Origin: Siphonodentalium dalli
Taxonomy: Eukaryota > Mollusca > Scaphopoda > Gadilida > Siphonodentaliidae
Assembly (NCBI GenBank): GCA_032622095.1
Contig: CP136067.1
Coordinates: 176,550,556 to 176,614,555, forward strand
Direction: 5' to 3'
DNA length: 64,000 bases
Within the stretch, counting starts at the first letter, position 1. Every line of letters begins with the position of its first letter. The position numbers and the translations under genes are program-made. Of this stretch, positions 30,114 to 41,211 are shown piece after piece. The notes under the pieces are model-generated. The model searched no databases. It was not told the origin of the DNA and worked only from the letters and a program-made list of their open reading frames with translations.

Positions 30114-30670
30114 TTTTGGGACTTCTGTCTGTTTGTCCGTGTGTTAGCTATGGCCGGGAAAACTGCCGGACGGATTGAGCCCAAACTTCCTATCTGAGGG
30201 TAAAATCCCAGATGAAGTGTCATCGCACCGCTTCTGAGAACGTCAGAACACTCCTTCTCCATTCCCCCGCCACAGCAATGGGAATTCATGGGTTACTCGC
30301 GTGATAGTTAAAGAGTGTTCGTATCCGCAGTGTTGTTGATAAAGAGCGTGTCTGTGTCCAGACATGAGCGTGTTGTGTCGGTGTCCAGACATGTCTGTGT
30401 TCGTACTTAGGGGTTCCTAGGAATGGGGGAGATTTTCATCGTGTCAGTTTTTCCGCCCGAGGTGACATTCACCTTGAAACGGGTACCCACAAATGATCTA
30501 ATATATATTTTGGGACTTCTGTCTGTTTGTTTGTCTGTCAGCTATGACCGGGAAAACTGCTGGGCGGATTTCCACGAAATTTGATACCTACTGGTAATTT
30601 TGTCCGGGGAGTGTTTTGGAAGAGTCAAATAGTGACTCCGACCTGACCTTGACCTTCAAAATGATCAATT
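30098..30670. repeat. Two copies of a dispersed repeat ('ctaatatatattttgggact')
   Basis: 'ctaatatatattttgggact' followed by 'tctgtctgtttgt', 'agctatg(g/a)ccgggaaaactg' and 'ggcggat' occurs at about 30103-30180 and 30498-30575. 'tcaaggtcaaagcc' follows the second. Related-looking sequence with 'ccgtccgtccgtac' is at 63000-63130. Confidence 0.65.
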
Positions 30671-31225
30671 CAAGGTCAAAGCCCGGACGAAGTTTTAATT
30701 TAATTTTGTTTGTTTTTATTAATCTCCTTGCTCTAGTAGCTATGTCCCTGTTTAAATTACTTGTTGTAAGTGGTTGTTACAAGTACTGACTGTTGTAGTC
30801 TTCAGAGTCCCCGTCTTCTCAGTCTTTAGAGTCAGGTATTGTCTCAACAGTCATTGACTGTCTTGTTGTCATTACCCCCCCCCCCCCCCAAACATATGGA
30901 GAAAATGAGTTACAGGTATATACTGGATTAAATGCATTTACATGTATATGTCTGTCCATCCATCTGAGCAGATATCTGATTCTCAACCACTGGTTGTCGG
31001 GTCTCAATAACATTGTGTATGGATGTTCACCATTAAAAGGGTCTTCTGTGCACCCCCGACCACAGGAAATAACTTCACCCCTCTCATTTTCTTCCTGATT
31101 ATGTCCCTCAATTATTAAGAAATGTTAACACGAAAACAGTAGCCGTGTACACACGAGACAAGATGGCGTTCAATATGGCCGCCGTTTTTAAGATGAGGCA
31201 CTATAAGTCAGTTTGGTGCAAATTA

Positions 31226-31684
31226 TTAAAGATGCATAATCCGAATTAACGCTCGCAAATTGCCATTTCCTTGGCTTGAGGGTAAACAATATTTCATTCG
31301 AGTCGAGGAATCCGCCCATCAAAACTCATTGATCAGATATCGATTTTGGAAATCTATTATTTTTCACCACCAATAATATTTAGAGGCCCAGTAAAAGTCG
31401 ACAAGTAGACGGCCTCGGACCAAACAGCGGATGAAGATGGATAGCTCTAAAATCAAGTGGGTTTTTTTTGTGTCATATTTGACAAACCGGCAAAATTTCG
31501 TTGAACAAAATGTTGATAAATAACAGGTTTTGGGCAATTTTATACTATGGTTGACTGTGGTTAGCATTATTTTTGGGCAATTAATCGATTCTGATAACTG
31601 AAGCGGCATTTCAAAATATGTTGCTGTTGTTGTTGTTGGAATCTGATGATATGGGGACCATCGAATCGGATTGAGTACCTTTAA
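31226..31684. mobile_element. TTAA MITE, family D, copy 1
   Basis: Left end TTAAAGATGCATAATCCGAA, right end 'tcggattgagtacctttaa'. The interior includes 'agtcgaggaatcc' and 'tggggaccatcgaatcggat'. A partial copy lies at about 32305-32625. Fuller copies are at 58774-59220 and 60120-60607. Confidence 0.65.
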
Positions 31685-32739
31685 GAGAAAATCTTGACAA
31701 ATGTATATATTATTGTGAAGCTAAGAATAATGCTACCTTTTATGACAAAATTGGAATTCCACGTCCAAGATGGCAACCAAAATGGCCACCGGAAGTGGAA
31801 AATATAACTATTTTTCACTAATATCTTCTAAATTAGTTTCTGCTGTTTGGAACTGGTTGAGAACACAATATGGTAATTGGAATGAATATGAATTTATGAC
31901 TGGATATATATATGCCCATATTTATTGAAAAAAATGTTTTTAAAATTTACAGGCAACTTTAGGGTCACCCCTATAGGTGGGAGCTATTGAATTTGAATGA
32001 TTTTCGATGAAAAACATGCATGCCGCTGCGAGGCATCTTGTATTTTAATCTTTGCCCAAATGACACCTTAACGTGCACGTGACGCCACTTATAAGAACAC
32101 AACACTCGTTATCCTGTATTGTCAGTCTTCGATGTGGTCAATGCGATTAGAGTTGTTGGTCCGATATAGGTACATGTATAATAACTGAATTAATGTTTAA
32201 AAAGATGAAAGAATTAAAGGAAGAACAGGCAAAATGGGATGAACAAGACCAAGAACTACAAAAACATCTACAGCAACTGAGACAGACAAAATCCACGCCT
32301 ATTTTTTTTCACCACCGATAATTTTAATGGCCCAGTAAAAGGCCGACGAGAACACGGTCTCGGACTAAATTGCAGAAGATGGATAACTCTAATCAAGTGG
32401 CTTTTTTATGTCAGATATTGACAAACCGGCGAATTTCGTTGAATAAAATGTTGATAAATATCAGACATGGGGCAATTTTATACAAAAGTTGACTGTGGTT
32501 AGCTTTATTTTTGGGCAATTATTCGATTATGATAAATGCAGAGGCATTTAAAAAAAAACGTTGTTGTTGTTGTTGGAATCTGATGATATGGGGACCATCG
32601 AATCGGATTGAGTACCTTTATAAACAATATTTATTTCTTCCCAAAAACATATAATTATGAAACATGACACATGTATGTATATAAGACTATAGACGGGATG
32701 AAGGCGATTTTACAACAAGCATCAGATGATTATACAGAT
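31685..32739. other. Non-coding, with a truncated family D copy at 32305-32625
   Basis: No gene. 32305-32625 repeats 31370-31680 with changes ('gacaaaccggc', 'gttgactgtggtta', 'ttgttgttgttggaatctga'). It lacks the left terminus. Confidence 0.55.
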
Positions 32740-33240
32740 ACGGTGTGGAATCACGTGGTTTCGAGTTGATGAGTACCACGCATTCAAAATGGCCGAGGCA
32801 ATCGCAAACGCGACGAGAAACAAGGAAAAGGGTAATAAAAACTAGGATAATTATATATTACATCGCATGGTATGTTGGCAGCTACGAGCATATGCTATAC
32901 TATTTTTTTCAAAAAGGCTGATAATTAATTTCTTTCCAAACTCACAGTTGTTTATACTAATATTCTGAGTAAAGTTGTCAGTCGAATGATTCTCCTAGCA
33001 GTATGGTCTTGTGTATTCCGCGAACCTCCGACTGGAAACTTTGGTCAGAATGTTATAGAAAACTGCTGAGTATTTCCGAACAAATAGGTTATCAACTTGT
33101 TTTAAAAATAAACTAGCATATGCTTGTAATAGTCAAAATGCTATGTTTTGTGTCAATTCCTAATATATTATACCTTTGTGCGTTTGCACGTTTTGAGTGC
33201 GTAGTTCGCATCAACCTCGAAACCACGTGATTCCCCACCG
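32740..33240. mobile_element. 501-bp DNA transposon derivative with relic exon
   Basis: The ends are inverted: left 'cggtgtggaatcacgtggtt' then 'tcgagttgatg'; right 'catcaacctcgaaaccacgt' then 'gattccccaccg'. A 43-nt open stretch with ATG at 32789 ends at a 'gtaata' donor-like site (32832). The partial sister copy is at 8094. Internal deletion of an autonomous element is the likely origin. Confidence 0.75.
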
Positions 33241-33446
33241 TGACAGAGCCATCTCCTCGCCAATAATGCTTTAGTATAGAAGGGTTAACTGCACCAACTG
33301 CCAAACTATTGATAGAGTAATTCATGGAAATCAGCTAACTCATGGTCATTCGTCTTCAGAAAGCAGATTTGAGTGACAGTTGTGGTGTCTATCGAAATGA
33401 ATGTGTGCACAAAAGCACGTATGCTCCTATCCGGTGGCGAATTGAG

Positions 33447-33896
33447 GGTTACACTGGTGTAAATAAGGTTCGGAGAGACCTCTAGCGGATGCGGGAGGAA
33501 TATATAGGAGAGAATAAAATAGACACTGGGCCCTGATTGGTCAATAGCCTTGTGTGCTTTTTGCATAAAAAAATCATCACACCTCTTCCCTATGATTTCC
33601 CATAGGTAAGATAGCCATTGGCACAGGAATTAACCCTTTGTAGTGAAGTTTGAATTTGTTGGTGTGGTCTAAAATATGACAGTATTTTTTTATGCGGATC
33701 TGACACTAGTTACGAAAACACAAGATTTAAAGGCGAATTCCCTGCTAGACAGATATGATTTTTTTGTGTAAAAAGTTTCCCGAAATGTCAAATTTTCAGA
33801 TTAAAAAAAAAATTGGACCCATGGTTCATATAGCCAACAGCATACGCTAAAACGTTAGCACTGAGGCCTATGGAAAACATTTACACCAGTGTAACC
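33447..33896. mobile_element. 450-bp MITE, family E, copy 1
   Basis: Perfect 18-bp terminal inverted repeats GGTTACACTGGTGTAAAT / ATTTACACCAGTGTAACC, themselves partly palindromic. The interior is non-coding. It is almost identical to 34799-35249. Confidence 0.85.
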
Positions 33897-34798
33897 TAAA
33901 GGGAAAAATGAACTTTTTGGCATTTTTGATTCCTGGGAGTCACTTTAAAGTATTTTAATGCATTTTTCACAGCCTGGTCTTTCAGTCCAATGAATCTCCC
34001 ATGAATGGTGTGGCTATTCTTGCTGCTGATGTCTTCTTTCACTTCCATCGGCCAAAAAAATGGTATGATTTTTCATAAAAAATGCCAATTTTTCAAGGTA
34101 TTTTCAAAAAAATTCAAGGTGGTAATTGTCACATGATAATGCAAATTACCCATTACATGAGCATGTCAATGACACACATACCAATTGTTATAAGAAGCTA
34201 ATCTAACAAGTATTTTGGATTTTATAGCCAGTGATATACAGATATATATAATAAAAGTGTCTCATTTTCACTGGTGGGTATGGCCATTTGAAGGTTAATA
34301 GCACTAAAACTTGGACACATTTAAGAAAATGCTTCAGCATTTCAAAGAGAGCATATCTTTGTTCAACTAATTCAATATACACCCACATCCAGTTATCTTG
34401 GATCACCCTTGCAGACCTGAAAATATCATATTTTAGTCTTCCATGTGCTGATAAAGTCATGTGCTTGATGCTCAGCTGATCAGATCTGGACTCAATGACC
34501 TCACATCACCAGAAGTTCTCTCATGGAAAGGATCTTGTACAGTCTTCCATAGCTGATCCAAGTTTGCAACACCAGACCCCAAAAACTGTGTGAAAATGGG
34601 GCCTGAATATGACTTGTGGTGGAAAAATGTGCTTTTTTGATGAATAATGTGTTACAGAGAGTGGGGTTAAATTGTGTGTGATAAATAAAGAACCACAGAA
34701 GTGATATTATTTTTGAACACATTTTTTTCATTCATGGGCAATTCTGAAAAAATGTAGGGTGTTACAATTATTCCGCGAAAAAGCGGGCTATCGCTTTA
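33897..34798. other. Spacer between two family E MITEs
   Basis: Non-coding, 902 bp. Its outer edges read 'taaag' at the left and 'cttta' at the right, an inverted match next to the two MITEs. No transposase or other gene seen. Confidence 0.45.
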
Positions 34799-35249
34799 GG
34801 TTACACTGGTGTAAATAAGGTTCGGAGAGACCTCTAGCGGATGCGGGAGGAATATATAGGAGAGAATAAAATAGACACTGGGCCCTGATTGGTCAATAGC
34901 CTTGTGTGCTTTTTGCATAAAAAAATCATCACACCTCTTCCCTATGATTTCCCATAGGTAAGATAGCCATTGGCACAGGAATTAACCCTTTGTAGTGAAG
35001 TTTGAATTTGTTGGTGTGGTCTAAAATATGACAGTATTTTTTTATGCGGATCTGACACTAGTTACGAAAACACAAGATTTAAAGGCGAATTCCCTGCTAG
35101 ACAGATATGATTTTTTTGTGTAAAAAGTTTCCCGAAATGTCAAATTTTCAGATTAAAACAAAAAATTGGACCCATGGTTCATATAGCCAACAGTATACGC
35201 TAAAACGTTAGCACTGAGGCCTATGGAAAACATTTACACCAGTGTAACC
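34799..35249. mobile_element. 451-bp MITE, family E, copy 2
   Basis: Same orientation as copy 1 and differing at only a few positions (for example an extra base in the A-rich tract near 35157). It lies about 30 bp before the start of segmental duplication copy 2. Confidence 0.85.
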
Positions 35250-35480
35250 TGAGTTGACGGTGTGCACAAAAGCACGTGAGTCCCCAGAAACGATAATAAC
35301 ACACCATTGGTCTATCGCCAGCAAACAGTGCATTTGTTTATTGTAGTTTCCTCGTTTATTAGGTTGGTACGCTGTTATGACTGTACCCAATCTACGCACC
35401 AGTCTATGGAATGACGTACGTGTGATAGTCTGCCTATCTGGAATATAAATAACAGTTGTCTTGTGTTGTACTCGAGAAAC

Positions 35481-37691
35481 TCAACCTCTTCTTTCTCTTT
35501 TCAAGATAGCTTTTTCTAAAGCATACATTGGAGATTCGAACGCTAATGTAAGTATAAACGACATCACGTACGTACATAATAGACCACCAATAAATGCATA
35601 AATTGAATCAAGTAACGACGCGTAGACAAACCCCCTCAAAGAATCGTGCATCAACATCATATAGCACACGTGAGTAAGATATGCCAGGAAACTCACTCTA
35701 CTCAAGGGGAAGAATCCACCCCAAGAGAGTACAGTGTTGACGTATCCGCCATGTCCGGTCACGCATGCGTAAATCACCCAGGATACAACGGCGCCCCATG
35801 CTGTTCTACTGATTGAATTGTAAAACGCGTTCACTCCTGGTAACGTTTCCTTTCCTTGTTGGACTCTGAGCGGACCGTAGACGATCGCCATACTGGTCGT
35901 GGCAGCTGAAGCCCAGCCAATCAATACCAACCAGCGCGGCATTCGGACTTTCAATCCAGTTTTGAAGATGATGTACCCAGTTGCCATGCCAATAAGATAT
36001 GGGCCCATCCGACACCATGGTTTTTCATAAAATACATCGTCCCAAACAGCTTCTGAATGTATGGGATTTATACCGAGATGAGCTGCGGAGAATTCGTTGA
36101 TACGAGAGATAACCCCGGCAGTAATGCTAGTCGCCAACAGAAATGCGAACCAAATGAGATATCCAATCTTCGGCCAAAAGAATGCAGGAATGATCATCAG
36201 CGGTGTTGTAAAAAAGAACATCGTGTCGTTGCTTAGATACCACGTGACGTCCATGCAATCTCCTCCGGACGTTATGGTATTTATGTACAACAGAACGTGC
36301 CACCAATACTTTCTGCATTTTTCGGGAATATCCTCCTGCCACATTGGTCCATGGTACCAGTATGGGTATGTAGGAATGAATAGCAACATCACAAGACCCA
36401 TCGTGGGCGTCAGACGATAAAAACGATGGAAGATATACAGGAACCAATTTAGACGTCCTTTATTCCTCTTCAACTCCGACATGGTGAGATAAACAACGAG
36501 CAGTCCACTGAGCGCAAAGAACGAGTCTACAGAAACTGTCTCATTCATAACGGTTTGAAAAAGAAAGCTCTTGCGTATGTGGTTCATAGACTGCGCGTTA
36601 TAGATAACGTCCTGACTATGCGCAAACATATGACCCAGAATCACCCACGACAAACTGAATAATCTGATTCCATGGAGACATCTGAGGGTAGCTGGTGAGC
36701 CATCCGTGTCGATCAATTTAGGTAAATGTTCGCATATAGAAAAAGCTAAAATAACTCGAGATATTCTGCTGTTTCGCCGCATTTTTGTTCTTTTCTCGGC
36801 GTTCACGGAAGCAACATTTTCACCCAGGTCGTTAATTTCTGGTATGTTATCCGATTTCTCCAGTGTCCTCAACACAACGTCGTACAGAGTAGCAAGAGAA
36901 AAGACGATAATTATCATGGACATCACAAACAAAGATAGCTTTGCCATGGGTGAATACTTTGAATTGTGGTGATTACACGACACTCCATTGAGAGTTATAT
37001 GCGGACTCGTCTGTAACCTTTTCAATGTGATGTTGCCTATGTCATACACAGAACAGCTACTTGGGAAGCATACTCCCAGTGAAACATTGTATACGTCACC
37101 CAGTGCATCATCGGCAGGATCCAACATGCCAAGGTTGCTTATTTGTGCGTCCTTCGTCAAGATGCTTGCTTCAAGAAGACAATATTGGCCGTTGAATGTT
37201 GTCGTTTTTGCCATGTCCATCAGGCGATGTGTAGTTGCTATACCCACCGAAACACCTTGGTCATATTGGTGTGTGGCTGTTATGCACTCGTCATATTGCC
37301 CCATCCAGTGGGTGTTCCCAGCGAACATTCCAAATTTCGGCTTGAAATTACTATCCTTCATTCTTAGTGCCCATTCCTCACGATTACGCACACCGGAAGC
37401 GATTTCCTCGTTATCCTGTATACACTGCGCGGAAATGTCGTCTGCGATCATTTCATTGTCAATGAAGTCCACATTGTGGAGTTCGTTAAAAATTTCCCTT
37501 GCATTATTAGTAACTTCTGACGCCGCATCTTCATTGCGATCAACAAATTCTTGGATACCCCCTGAACTGTCGCGTAGAAAATATTCCAAATTGTCCCCCA
37601 GCCCTCGGGTGAATGAGGCATCCGGATGTCCCCAGCAACTGCTAGTGTCCACGAGGATTGCCAGAACAACCACAAAGCTGCTGGTAGTCAT
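35481..37691 (-). CDS. nrf-6-like transmembrane acyltransferase (copy B)
   Basis: 736 aa, uninterrupted. Same architecture as the gene at 2381-4594: signal peptide 1-20, Cys-rich NRF domain, membrane segment, acyltransferase-3 domain with 'CLHGIRLFSLSWVILGH'. Relative to copy A it lacks two residues near 187 and has one extra near 302. Most changes are conservative, with clusters in residues 355-375 and in the last helices. The absence of frame breaks in either copy, with amino acid replacements but no stops, suggests both are still under constraint. The AATAAA at 35337-35342 and a TATATAA about 60 bp upstream of the ATG (37750-37756) are in matching places. No intron. Substrate unknown. Confidence 0.92.
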   Translation of the reverse strand: MTTSSFVVVLAILVDTSSCWGHPDASFTRGLGDNLEYFLRDSSGGIQEFVDRNEDAASEVTNNAREIFNELHNVDFIDNEMIADDISAQCIQDNEEIASGVRNREEWALRMKDSNFKPKFGMFAGNTHWMGQYDECITATHQYDQGVSVGIATTHRLMDMAKTTTFNGQYCLLEASILTKDAQISNLGMLDPADDALGDVYNVSLGVCFPSSCSVYDIGNITLKRLQTSPHITLNGVSCNHHNSKYSPMAKLSLFVMSMIIIVFSLATLYDVVLRTLEKSDNIPEINDLGENVASVNAEKRTKMRRNSRISRVILAFSICEHLPKLIDTDGSPATLRCLHGIRLFSLSWVILGHMFAHSQDVIYNAQSMNHIRKSFLFQTVMNETVSVDSFFALSGLLVVYLTMSELKRNKGRLNWFLYIFHRFYRLTPTMGLVMLLFIPTYPYWYHGPMWQEDIPEKCRKYWWHVLLYINTITSGGDCMDVTWYLSNDTMFFFTTPLMIIPAFFWPKIGYLIWFAFLLATSITAGVISRINEFSAAHLGINPIHSEAVWDDVFYEKPWCRMGPYLIGMATGYIIFKTGLKVRMPRWLVLIGWASAATTSMAIVYGPLRVQQGKETLPGVNAFYNSISRTAWGAVVSWVIYACVTGHGGYVNTVLSWGGFFPLSRVSFLAYLTHVCYMMLMHDSLRGFVYASLLDSIYAFIGGLLCTYVMSFILTLAFESPMYALEKAILKRERRG

Positions 37692-37844
37692 GGTGACACA
37701 GATCGTCGCTCTGTCAGTTTCATAGTGAGTTTGTATCCACCCTTATGTAAGTTATATACATATGCACTAACATGTATTCACGCCCGCCAGATGGAGCCAG
37801 ATCGTGTGTTTGTACTTATGTACTAGGATTAAAAGATACAATAG

Positions 37845-37998
37845 TGTTATGTATGTCCACAGAGTCCAATATGGAACGCAATAGCGTGGTACGCTTTTTA
37901 TGTTTACTTTGTTTATTAACTTCCGTCGACCTTTGACTTTCGCCAGAATATATGCATCGTGTTTAGATCAGAAGATTAAATATATCAAATATATAACG
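37845..37998 (+). repeat. Element 2 5' LTR
   Basis: 154 bp, starts TGTTATGTATG. Nearly identical to 42135-42286, differing by a 2-bp indel ('cacagagtcc' against 'cacagtcc') and a few substitutions. No TGG primer site follows, indicating a deletion right after the LTR. Confidence 0.88.
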
Positions 37999-38011
37999 GT
38001 TTTCTTCAACT

Positions 38012-38227
38012 GTGAGACAACAGAATCCTAAAAACTGTTTTCGATGTTTTGGTGACCATGGCCCATCTACATGTTATTTCAAGGACAAACGGTGTTTTCA
38101 ATGTAACGCATATGGACACCATCAAAGAACTCATGTATCGTCGACAAAACAAGTGCTAAATATGCGTGATGAATTTATTGCATCTGTGGAAATAAATTCT
38201 AAAAACAGTAAATGGTATTCAGCTTGA
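38012..38227 (+). pseudogene. gag: Element 2 gag remnant, zinc knuckles
   Basis: Two knuckles remain: a C-x2-C-x3-H-x4-C ('CFRCFGDHGPSTC') and a second whose last Cys is His ('CFQCNAYGHHQRTH'). The capsid is absent; the 5' LTR lies only about 15 bp upstream, so over 1 kb of leader and gag has been lost. Confidence 0.75.
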
Positions 38228-38228
38228 G

Positions 38229-38939
38229 ATGGAGTTAGATACAGGGGCTGCAGTCTCTGTTATCTCAGAGGTCGTGTTCCGGGATAAGTTTCCAAATCTC
38301 GTTAATAAACTGATATCGTCTGATGTGAATTTACATACATACTCGGGAAAGAACATGACACCCCTGGTAGTGGCACACGTGATGGTGGAATATAATGATC
38401 AATCAAAGGATCTGAAACTCTATGTCGTACATAATAAAGGGCCAACATTGTTTGGACGCGAGTGTTTTCGTGCAATCCAGTTAGATTGGAAATCAGTTAA
38501 AGCTGTCTCGATTGGTCATAGTGAATCGAAGCCAGCAGGTTTGGATGATGTTCTCAGGAGACATGCAGCAGTATTCGGAGACGACATGGGAACAGTTAAG
38601 TACTTTACTGCAAAATTACACGTTAAACCGGGTTCAACGCCAAAGTTCTGTAAAGCTCGTTCGGTGCCATACGCAATCAAGCCTAAAGTTGATGCTGAAA
38701 TTGACCATCTGTTAGAGGAAGGGGTAATTACGAAGTGCTCACATAGTGAATGGGCGATTCCGGTGGTGCCAGTAATTAAGAAGAATGGGTCGGTGTGTCT
38801 CTGCGGGGATTTCAAAATAACAGTGAACCCAGTTCTTCAGATCGAACAATACCCAATGCCACGGACGGAGGATATTTTTGCAGCATTAGGTGGAGGACAA
38901 ACATTCTCAACGATAGACCTCAGGCAAGCGTTCACATAA
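38229..38939 (+). pseudogene. pol: Element 2 protease and RT N-terminal part
   Basis: 'MELDTGAAVSVI' is the retropepsin active site. RT begins 'VPYAIKPKVDAEIDHLLEEG', then 'SEWAIPVVPVIKKNGSV' and 'CGDFKITVNP', and ends with 'FSTIDLRQAFT', where the catalytic Asp is kept, immediately before a stop at 38937. RT proceeds in another frame. Confidence 0.82.
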
Positions 38940-40120
38940 TTACGGGTACATCAGGACTCAGAACATCTATTAACGATAAACACAGAGAATGGACTGTTTA
39001 CGTACTACAGGTTAATTTACGGCATTGCCTCCGCGCCCGCTATTTGGCAGAGAACAATGGACATAATCTTACAGTTAAATGCCTACTTGATGACATGATT
39101 CTGACAGGGAATTCTGACGAGCAACATCTCGCGACATTGGATTTGGTACTCCATCGTTTGGAAGAAAATGGTCTACGCGTCAACCTTGAAAAGTGTGCAA
39201 TCTTCCGCGAAAGTGTTTCATTTTGTGGCCATACTATAGATCGCGTCGGTTTTCACAAAACACAACAGAAAATCGAGGCTGTTCTGAAAGCACCCATGCC
39301 AACCTCAGTGACCGAGCTTCGGTCGTTTTTATGGCTCGTGAACTATTATGCAAACTGTCTGCCAAATGTATCAACTACGCTGCATCCATTGTATAGATTG
39401 ATCGAGAAAAACGTCCCTTGGAAATCGTCTGAGGCGTATGCTGGTGCATTTAATGATGTGAAACAAATGATAACTTCTGACTTGGTATTGACACATTACA
39501 ATCCCAAACTGCCACTCCGGTTGGCAACAGACGCATCTCCAGTTGGAATCGCAAGCGTATTGTCCCATGTGGTGCAAGATGGTGCGGAAAGACCCATAGC
39601 ATTCGCTTTAAGTCCGCTTACGTCAGCTGAAAGAAATTATTCACAACTGGATCTGGAATCTCTAGCTATTGTGTTGGGTGTAAAACGATTCCATTCATAT
39701 CTATTTGCCAGACATTTCACACTCATAACAGACAGTCAACCATTAGTGTCTATTTTTAACCCCGGAAAAGCTATTCCAGCAACGACTGCAGCTCGCCTAC
39801 AAAGGTATGAAATTTTTCTTGCGGGACACGATTATGAGATTGAGTTTAAGCCAACAAAGAAGCACACAAATGTTGACAGTCTTTCACGCTTATCATTGAA
39901 CTGTGAAATGGGTTACGATGATTATCAAAATGAGGAACTAGACATTCTTCATATGTCGCAGTTCGAAAAGGTACCTGTTACCAGTAAACAAGTGCGTGCA
40001 GAAACAAGCAAGGATCCAATATTATCTCAAGTGTTCGCGAAAGTCATGGATGGGATGCATGGTCAAATGACAAATGTGACAAAACTCTCAGTGCATACCA
40101 TACAAGACGTACTCAGCTAA
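38937..40120 (+). pseudogene. pol: Element 2 RT C-terminal part and RNase H
   Basis: The frame 38795-40120 is genuine only after about 38990. The RT box reads 'LLDDMILTG' (Tyr to Leu in YxDD). The thumb ('EKCAIFRESVSFCGHTIDRV', 'LWLVNYYANCLP') and RNase H ('LATDASPVGIASVL', 'YSQLDLESLAIV', 'LITDSQPLVSI', 'NVDSLSRL') follow. An apparent deletion before the LLDD box removes part of the palm. Stop at 40118-40120. Confidence 0.82.
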
Positions 40121-40158
40121 CTGTGTTTCAGGGATGTCTGATGTGAGGACTACGTGTA

Positions 40159-40810
40159 GTGATTCCCCCACAGTTACGAACCAGAATGCTGTCGGAACTA
40201 CATACTGGACATACTGGTGTTGTTCGCATGAAATCTCCAGCCCGCAATTACATATGGTGGCCAGGAATTGATGATGACATACATAATTATGTCAAAAGTT
40301 GTTCAGGATGTGACCTGCACAAACACACGCCACCAGCAGCGCCACTTCATCCATGGGAGTGGCCATCGATGTCATGGGAGAGAGTACATATAGACTATGC
40401 CGGGCCATTTTAAGGACAATTGTTCCTAATAATCGTTGATGTACATTCAAAATGGCCAGAAGTTATTGCGTTGAATTCCAGTACATCTTCTGTGACCATT
40501 GAAGTTTTACGAACAGTTTTTGCTCGTAATGGTATTCCGAGGCAATTTTTTAGTGATAATGCTTTAAATCCCATGAGTTCGATACTTTCGTTAGTAACAA
40601 CGGCGTCAAGCACATAACATCGGCACCATTCCACCGAGCACAAATGGATTAGCTGAACGTTTCGTACAAACATTCAAAGTGGCAATGAAAGCCACAAAAC
40701 AGGACACAGGTACTGTTCAGACAAAACTGTCAAACATTTTCATGACCTACCGAAACACACCACACCCGACTACTGGTGAGACACCTGCCAAACTGTTAAT
40801 GGGAAGATGT
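40159..40810 (+). pseudogene. pol: Element 2 integrase remnant
   Basis: The zinc domain 'LHTGHTGVVRMK' and 'SCSGCDLHKH' shows HH and CC. The core keeps 'RVHIDYAGPF' (Asp), then a stop at 40411-40413; the frame re-opens with 'IIVDVHSKWPEV' and 'QFFSDNALN' (second Asp), and after another shift the Glu region up to 'YRNTPHP...AKLLMGR'. From 40812 the open frame reads into the inserted MITE and is meaningless. Confidence 0.78.
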
Positions 40811-40815
40811 TTTAA

Positions 40816-41207
40816 CCCTTTACCCAACAAACCGGCCAAAACCGGCCAAATAAAGCTTCAACAGCCTAAAATATCTTCGGTCTGTCTCAATATAACCATA
40901 CACATATGGATATCATTGGAACCGGCTCCTTGACCACATTGTGATAGTTACAGTTATGCCCTGTGCCAATGCATTCTCTTATATATGCGAGTCGACCATA
41001 GGTCGCCTCGCATATATAAGAGAATGCATTGGCCTAAAAAAAATCTTTTTTTAACACTTTTTACCATTTTTTCTTACATTCTTTAACAATTTTATAATTT
41101 TTAATGTGTTAAGCCAATGCATTCTCTTATATATGCGAGGCGACCTATGGTCGACTCGCATATATAAGAGAATGCATTGGCACAGGGCCCTTCTGTTGGG
41201 TAAAGGG
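40816..41207. mobile_element. piggyBac-like hairpin MITE, family B, copy inside element 2
   Basis: TTAA at 40812-40815 and 41208-41211; ends CCCTTTACCC / GGGTAAAGGG. Inverted relative to 22961-23320 and carrying both 68-bp hairpins. It interrupts the integrase coding sequence, so it inserted after element 2. Confidence 0.88.
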
Positions 41208-41211
41208 TTAA

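Noticed and set aside
33113-33566. Short minus-strand frames near 33.1-33.6 kb
   Set aside because: They lie across MITE ends and have no domain.
40812-40933. C-terminal part of the open frame 40679-40933
   Set aside because: Read-through from integrase into the inserted MITE; not a protein.
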